Positions 5,458 through 9,228 of a stretch of DNA of 9,228 bases are shown piece after piece. Source of the stretch: Planctomycetota bacterium (lineage in GTDB: Bacteria > Planctomycetota > PLA2); NCBI GenBank assembly GCA_023150495.1, contig JAKLKT010000086.1, positions 1-9,228 on the forward strand, given 5' to 3'. The position numbers were made by a program, and so were the translations under genes. The number at the start of each line of letters is the position of its first letter. Positions within the stretch are counted from its first letter, which is position 1. Under the pieces are notes generated by a model, which ran no database searches, was not told the origin of the DNA, and saw only the letters and a list, made by a program, of their open reading frames with translations.

Positions 5458-7856
5458 CGCTGCGCCGGTCGCTTGCCGCGCCGGCCCTGCTGTCGCTGCT
5501 CGCCTTCGCTTGCGAGCGGGCGCCGGATCCGCCTTCCGACCCCTACCTCGCCGAGCTTCGCGCGCGCCTCGAGGCGCTCCGGCCCGAGGTCGAGCGCGAG
5601 ATCGGGCGGCCCCTGCCGGACGTCGAGATCCTCGTTCTCCCGCGGGAGAAGATCGCAGAGGAGAACATACCGCTGGCGCGCGACCTGCTTTCCCGGATCG
5701 AGAACGGGCCCACGGGCGCCGACCTCGAAGCCGAGGTGAAGCAGAGGGCAGCGGGTTCCGCCGAGTTTGCCCTCGCGAGCGTCCTGGAGGGCCGGATCCG
5801 CTTCCCCGACCCGTCGGAAGGGAAGAGCATCCACCGAGCATTCCTCGATCTCCTCCCCGCCTCGGAGTTCAAGCAGGATCCTCGCGCGCTCGACGTCATC
5901 CTCCTTCACGAGCTGATCCACGTCCACCAGCACCGCCACCTCGTGCCCCCGGCGTTCCTGAAGTCGATGCGCAGTCGAGCGGATCTCGAGGCGCGCCGTG
6001 CGGTGTGCGAGGGCCACGCCGAACACCTCACCCGGAAGATCGCCGCGCGAATCGGGCTCGCCGACACGTACGACCGGTACATCAAGGAGCGCACGGATCC
6101 CCTGCCGAGCGCCAAGGAGTTCGCGCGAAAGCGGGAGCAGATCGACGCGCAGGACAGCTATTTCCCGTATCTGCAAGGGGCGAAGTTCATCGAGGCGGTG
6201 GTCGAGAGGCTCGGCTACGACGAGGCCATGCGGGAGATCGTCCGCTCGCCGCCCACGCTCGGGCAAGTCTCCCGGCCCGAGGAGTACCTCGGAAAGAGCG
6301 AACCTTCCCGCTGGGGCCCCGTCGCCGAAGACCTGCGCCGGTGGCTTGTTCGCGAGCGCGGGGATGCGGACCTGGACGTGATCGCGCTGCCCTACGTGCG
6401 CGCGATGGCAGGCGACGCGGCCGAGGGGTTTCGCGAGGGGTTCAGGGTCGCCTCGAGGCTGGACGCCGGCGCTTTCGTCCTCGTCTGCGAGAGCGAGGCG
6501 GCGGCGCGCGAGCTTCACGCGGCGTGGACGAAGGCGATCGAGGCCGCCTGCGACAACTGCGTCGGCGCCGGCCTCTTCACGGGCATCAGCCTTGTGCGGA
6601 AGTCGGACGAGTGGACGATCCACTACGCGTGGCTCTCCTCGGGATGCCCTCGCCGGACCGTGATCCGCGAAGGGAACCTCATCGTGGATCTGATGTGCAA
6701 CCACGACTCCGACTTGGAACAGGGTGCCGAGCGGCTCGCCCGGCGTGCGCTGCGCTTCCTCCGGGACGCCGCCTGGCGGGAGGCGTGGCTCAGGGGCGAC
6801 CGCGACCTCCTCAAGAGCGAGGATCCGGGGTTGAGGTTGGCGGCCGTAACCAGGATGAAGAGCTACGTTCCCGACGAGGACTGGGAGGTGCGTTGGGCGG
6901 GGCGCTTCAGCGTGGCGACGGACGAAAAGAGGGACGAGGCCGAGCGCACCGCGGCGATCGTGGGTGCGATCGAGGACCCGAGTCCCGCCGTCGTCGCGCG
7001 TGGCCTACGGGCGGACTCCGATCTCAGCCTTGGGGAGGTCCCGTGGCCGCTCATCCGCGAGCATCTCCGGAGCAAGGAAGTCGCGATCCGGCGCGAGGCC
7101 TACCGCGCCATGAACGACCACATCGCATGGCTCGATCGGGAGAACCTCAAGGCGTCTGAGGGGCGCCCATCGGAAGCGGTCGACTTCATCGACGCGGCGC
7201 TCGGGGACGAGGACGTGACCGTCCGCTACAATGCCGTCGATTGCCTCCATCGTTGCAAGGATGCCCCTCGGCTCGCGGCCGTCCTGCGCAAGGCTCTGGC
7301 GGACGATGTCGAACGGGTTCGGTCCAATGCGCTGTTCGCGATCAACTTGTGTGAACTCAAGCTGCCCGAGTTGGTCCCCGACCTCGTAAGACTGCTTGAC
7401 GACGATCCCGTCGACGCCGCCCGGGCGCTGGGCCACATCGGAGAGGCCGCAGCCCCGGCCGTTCCGAGGCTGCGAGAGCTCCTTGTGGGGAAGAGTCGTG
7501 CCGCGGCGGCAGGGGCGATCTGGTTCATCACGAAGGATCCCGAGCCGCTGTTCAAGGTCGTCCGGGAGTCCGTTGCGGAGGGATCGCCCGAGGGGATCAG
7601 CGAGGCGGGCAAGATGGGGGTGGCCGCGCAGCCGGTCGTGTCCGACGTCGTGAAGGCGCTTGCGCACGAGAACCTGTGGACCCGGAGCGGCGCCGCCCGG
7701 GCGCTCGGGAGTATCGGCGGGCCCCCGGCGCGGGAAGCTCTCAGCCAGCGGCTCAAGGTCGAACGCGATCCGACGGTGGTCGACGCCATCCGCAAGGCCC
7801 TCGATGCTTGCGGCCAGCCCTCCGAGCCTGAGCCGGCCGGCCCAGCGCCCCGATGA
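5454..7856 (+). CDS. Lipoprotein fusing an HExxH metallopeptidase domain to a HEAT-repeat solenoid
   Basis: 800 residues. The signal MTLRRSLAAPALLSLLAFAC carries a lipobox with lipidated C20. Residues 30-300 form a putative zinc peptidase: LLHELIHVHQH gives H152, E153 and H156 as the HExxH motif, and CEGHAEH (E186 or E190) about 30 residues later supplies a plausible glutamate ligand, as in gluzincins. Residues 300-450 are a region I do not recognise, with cysteines at 345, 366, 369, 398 and 415 that could form disulfides outside the cytoplasm. From about 455 to 786 there are HEAT-type repeats, for example DEDVTVRYNAVDCL (585-598), DDVERVRSNALFAI (617-630), DDPVDAARALGHIG (650-663) and NLWTRSGAARALGSIG (740-755). 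The tail is Pro-rich. It starts inside the stop of the preceding HEAT lipoprotein (ATGA), with GAAGG ten bases upstream. Codon use is less strictly G/C-ending than in ispH. The substrate is unknown; the solenoid may select it. Confidence 0.87.
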   Translation: MTLRRSLAAPALLSLLAFACERAPDPPSDPYLAELRARLEALRPEVEREIGRPLPDVEILVLPREKIAEENIPLARDLLSRIENGPTGADLEAEVKQRAAGSAEFALASVLEGRIRFPDPSEGKSIHRAFLDLLPASEFKQDPRALDVILLHELIHVHQHRHLVPPAFLKSMRSRADLEARRAVCEGHAEHLTRKIAARIGLADTYDRYIKERTDPLPSAKEFARKREQIDAQDSYFPYLQGAKFIEAVVERLGYDEAMREIVRSPPTLGQVSRPEEYLGKSEPSRWGPVAEDLRRWLVRERGDADLDVIALPYVRAMAGDAAEGFREGFRVASRLDAGAFVLVCESEAAARELHAAWTKAIEAACDNCVGAGLFTGISLVRKSDEWTIHYAWLSSGCPRRTVIREGNLIVDLMCNHDSDLEQGAERLARRALRFLRDAAWREAWLRGDRDLLKSEDPGLRLAAVTRMKSYVPDEDWEVRWAGRFSVATDEKRDEAERTAAIVGAIEDPSPAVVARGLRADSDLSLGEVPWPLIREHLRSKEVAIRREAYRAMNDHIAWLDRENLKASEGRPSEAVDFIDAALGDEDVTVRYNAVDCLHRCKDAPRLAAVLRKALADDVERVRSNALFAINLCELKLPELVPDLVRLLDDDPVDAARALGHIGEAAAPAVPRLRELLVGKSRAAAAGAIWFITKDPEPLFKVVRESVAEGSPEGISEAGKMGVAAQPVVSDVVKALAHENLWTRSGAARALGSIGGPPAREALSQRLKVERDPTVVDAIRKALDACGQPSEPEPAGPAPR

Positions 7857-8032
7857 CATCCGCTCCCGCTCGCATGCGGCGGGACCGGCAAGCAGTGCGT
7901 CGCCGTCCGGGCACATGATCGCGTCCGACGCCCCCGCCGGCGGGAGCGCGTCACCGTCGCCGCCGAGTCCCTCCGCGGCTTTGATGCGCTCGCACTCCTG
8001 TTGCGGGGCTGCTGCTGCCGGATCGTCGGGCG

Positions 8033-8050
8033 CTCGATCCCCTCGATCCC
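8033..8050. repeat. Perfect 9-bp tandem repeat
   Basis: CTCGATCCC occurs twice head to tail with no spacer, within the spacer upstream of the sugar transferase gene. It could be a direct-repeat operator or a chance slippage duplication; nothing else identifies it. Confidence 0.4.
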
Positions 8051-8082
8051 AAGCGACTGCTGGGCAAGGGCTTACGGCGGCA

Positions 8083-8107
8083 CCCCCCTCCCCCCGGCCC
8101 CCTCCCC
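8083..8107 (-). other. G-quadruplex-type motif on the minus strand
   Basis: Four cytosine runs of 6, 6, 5 and 4 bases are separated by only T, GG and T. On the minus strand this is G4-A-G5-CC-G6-A-G6, well beyond the usual four-runs-of-three rule with short loops. It lies about 40 bases before the sugar transferase start, on the template strand for that gene. Folding in the cell is inference. Confidence 0.55.
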
Positions 8108-8137
8108 TTCTTCACTCGGAGGCCGCGCGAGGTCGAT

Positions 8138-8143
8138 AGGAAG
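8138..8143 (+). promoter_or_regulatory. Ribosome-binding site of the sugar transferase
   Basis: AGGAAG lies three bases before GTG 8147 and nine before the in-frame GTG 8153. No ATG occurs until residue 23, so one of these GTG codons is the likely start; the spacing slightly favours 8153, while 8147 gives the longer protein. Confidence 0.45.
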
Positions 8144-8146
8144 CCG

Positions 8147-9228
8147 GTGAACGTGGCCGGCGTGCGCGTGCGGGCCGCGACGTTTCTCTACGTCGTGGTC
8201 GAGGACCTCCTCATGGTCGGGGCGCTCCTCGGGGCGTCGGCGTTCGCCCACTCCGGCTGGGTCTCGCCGCTCCGGTCGCCGCTCTCGGTCGCGAACGCGG
8301 TCTTCATCATGGCCGCGCTCAAGGTCGCGTTCTTCTGGTCCGGCCTCTACTCCTTCCGGCGCGTGCCGAGCCGGAAGGTCTTCTGGCGCCGCCTCGCGCT
8401 CGGCCTCGGCCTCGGCGCCGCGGCGTCCGTGGGCGTCTGGCACCTGCTTCTCGACGAGTGGGTCGCCCCCCTCACCTTCGTCGTCGGGTTCGTGCCGCTC
8501 GTGATCCTCGGGCGCGTCGGGTTCGAGTACGTGAGCCGCACCGGACGCTTCCGCCGCCGCCTCCTCTTCCTCGGCGTCGGCAAGGAGGCGCAGCGCACCG
8601 CGCGCGAGATCCTCGACCTGTGCGCCCGCGACTACGAGCTCGTCGGCTTCCTCAGCGAGGAGGAGGAGGGGCGCGAGTGGCGGATCGGCGGCCGCGCCGT
8701 CCTCGGCACCTACCGGGACATCGGCAGCGTCGTCGCCGAGCACCGCGTCGACCAGGTGGTGGTCGCCGTCGACGACCGGCGCAAGGGGCTCCCCCTCGAG
8801 GAGCTGCTCCGGGTGCGCCTCTCCGGGACCGAGATCGCCGAGGAGGCGCGGCTCCACGAGGAGATCGCCGGGAAGATCCCGGTCGAGGACCTCCGCCCGA
8901 GCTGGCTGATCTTCTCCGAGGGCTTCATCAACACGCGGCTCAGGAACATCACGAAGCGCGTGTTCGATGTCGTCGTCGCCGGGCTCGGGCTCGTGCTGAG
9001 CGCGCCCATCCTGTTCTTCGCCGCCGTCGCCATCCGGCTCGAGTCGAGGGGCCCCATCCTCTTCCGGCAGGAGCGCGTCGGGCAGGGCGGCAAGACGTTC
9101 ACCCTCTGCAAGTTCCGGTCGATGCGGGTGGACGCCGAGGCCGGCGGCACGCCGAAGTGGGCGCAGCAGGACGACCCGCGGGTCACCCGCGTCGGCCGGT
9201 TCCTCCGGAAGACGAGGATCGACGAGAT
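8147..9228 (+). CDS. Exopolysaccharide polyprenyl-phosphate glycosylphosphotransferase, incomplete at the right edge
   Basis: 360 residues are visible from GTG 8147, with the C-terminus missing. The N-terminal half has hydrophobic segments at about 11-33, 48-69, 83-101 and 108-126, then a Rossmann-like region beginning RRLLFLGVGKEAQ (138-150). RPSWLIFSEGF (250-260) closely resembles the phrase I recall from the EpsB-type subgroup linked to PEP-CTERM/exosortase loci. The bacterial sugar transferase domain starts at KRVFDVV (270-276), has a membrane segment at 276-297, then GPILFRQERVGQGGK (302-316), FTLCKFRSM (318-326) and VTRVGRFLRKTRIDE (346-360). The usual LPQLWNVL...SLVGPRPE continuation would lie just past the edge. 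It should transfer a sugar-1-phosphate to undecaprenyl phosphate at the inner membrane, starting an exopolysaccharide repeat unit. Almost every codon ends in G or C. It probably heads a polysaccharide cluster. Confidence 0.93.
   Translation, partial: MNVAGVRVRAATFLYVVVEDLLMVGALLGASAFAHSGWVSPLRSPLSVANAVFIMAALKVAFFWSGLYSFRRVPSRKVFWRRLALGLGLGAAASVGVWHLLLDEWVAPLTFVVGFVPLVILGRVGFEYVSRTGRFRRRLLFLGVGKEAQRTAREILDLCARDYELVGFLSEEEEGREWRIGGRAVLGTYRDIGSVVAEHRVDQVVVAVDDRRKGLPLEELLRVRLSGTEIAEEARLHEEIAGKIPVEDLRPSWLIFSEGFINTRLRNITKRVFDVVVAGLGLVLSAPILFFAAVAIRLESRGPILFRQERVGQGGKTFTLCKFRSMRVDAEAGGTPKWAQQDDPRVTRVGRFLRKTRIDE

Larger units (their letters stand above)
7857..8146. other. Probable non-coding spacer before the exopolysaccharide gene
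   Basis: About 290 bases between the stop of the peptidase-HEAT gene and the start of the sugar transferase. Frames open here on both strands are low-complexity Ser/Pro/Arg readings and look like shadows. Visible items are a weak hairpin (arms CCCGC 7865-7869 and GCGGG 7879-7883, no T-run), a 12-bp perfect palindrome CCCGCCGGCGGG (7933-7944), a 9-bp tandem repeat CTCGATCCC (8033-8041 and 8042-8050) and a cytosine-run tract (8083-8107). Promoters for the transferase should lie here, but I see no convincing -35/-10 or sigma-54 pair. Confidence 0.5.

Noticed and set aside
759..6704. A minus-strand frame open for almost 6 kb (1981 codons)
   Set aside because: Only the part from 2420 down is real; the rest is antisense to ispH and the two lipoprotein genes, is Arg/Leu/Ala-rich and lacks any domain. 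GC-rich genes often leave such frames open.
5510..7159. A 549-codon plus-strand frame inside the peptidase-HEAT gene
   Set aside because: It is the +2 shadow of a well-supported gene, Arg/Gly/Pro-rich with no domain.
7865..7883. Hairpin after the peptidase-HEAT stop as a rho-independent terminator
   Set aside because: The stem is only five base pairs, the loop contains competing self-complementary bases and no T-run follows.
7005..7916. Minus-strand frames of 303 and 242 codons near the 3' end of the peptidase-HEAT gene
   Set aside because: They are antisense to HEAT repeats that read cleanly on the plus strand, with no ribosome site or domain seen.
8061..8078. GCTGGGCAAGGGCTTACG as a sigma-54 promoter
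   Set aside because: The GG and GC dinucleotides and their spacing do not fit the TGGCAC-N5-TTGC pattern closely enough.
7660..8139. A 159-codon plus-strand frame spanning the spacer
   Set aside because: Its first part is a shadow of the peptidase-HEAT gene and the rest is Ser/Pro/Ala low-complexity; it gives no sign of a real protein.
8072..8857. A 261-codon minus-strand frame
   Set aside because: It is antisense to the sugar transferase and its acidic/Arg-rich low-complexity reading has no motif.

Overview
The window is a GC-rich stretch (my estimate by eye is about 70% G+C, with third codon positions almost all G or C) from a bacterium with a Gram-negative-type cell plan. It carries signal peptides, two lipoproteins, a MEP-pathway isoprenoid gene and a polyprenyl-phosphate sugar transferase. 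The mix of secreted metallopeptidase with an N-terminal 'VLRD-T-LEG' segment, PQQ-like propeller, HEAT-repeat lipoproteins and an EpsB-type transferase resembles uncultured Planctomycetota or related deep lineages. That placement is an inference only. I see no rRNA, tRNA, CRISPR array, insertion sequence or prophage gene.

Left block, minus strand, read from 3583 down to 1: a secreted PQQ-like beta-propeller protein (3583-2417) overlaps by ATGA a secreted HExxH gluzincin metallopeptidase (2420-759). Next come a small four-helix membrane protein (625-191) and the N-terminal piece of a further protein that runs off the left edge (about 130-1). That last frame reads well as protein but has no usable start codon. 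The order, spacing and common strand suggest one operon for envelope or secreted functions, transcribed away from the 64-bp divergent region at 3584-3647.

Middle block, plus strand: ispH (3648-4580), the last enzyme of the MEP isoprenoid pathway, is complete with all catalytic residues. It is followed closely by a HEAT-repeat lipoprotein (4597-5457), which overlaps by ATGA an 800-residue lipoprotein (5454-7856). The latter joins an HExxH metallopeptidase domain, a cysteine-containing middle region and a long HEAT-type solenoid. The last two genes look translationally coupled and have a more relaxed codon choice than their neighbours. This pair is the least familiar part of the window.

Right block: about 290 bases without a convincing gene (7857-8146) hold a small palindrome, a 9-bp tandem repeat and a strong minus-strand G-quadruplex-type motif. 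Then comes the start of an exopolysaccharide polyprenyl glycosylphosphotransferase (8147 to the right edge, incomplete), which probably opens an exopolysaccharide locus outside the window.

No clear defence or mobile system is visible. The best candidate for something undescribed is the coupled HEAT lipoprotein plus peptidase-HEAT fusion pair. The propeller and peptidase pair on the other strand is second.
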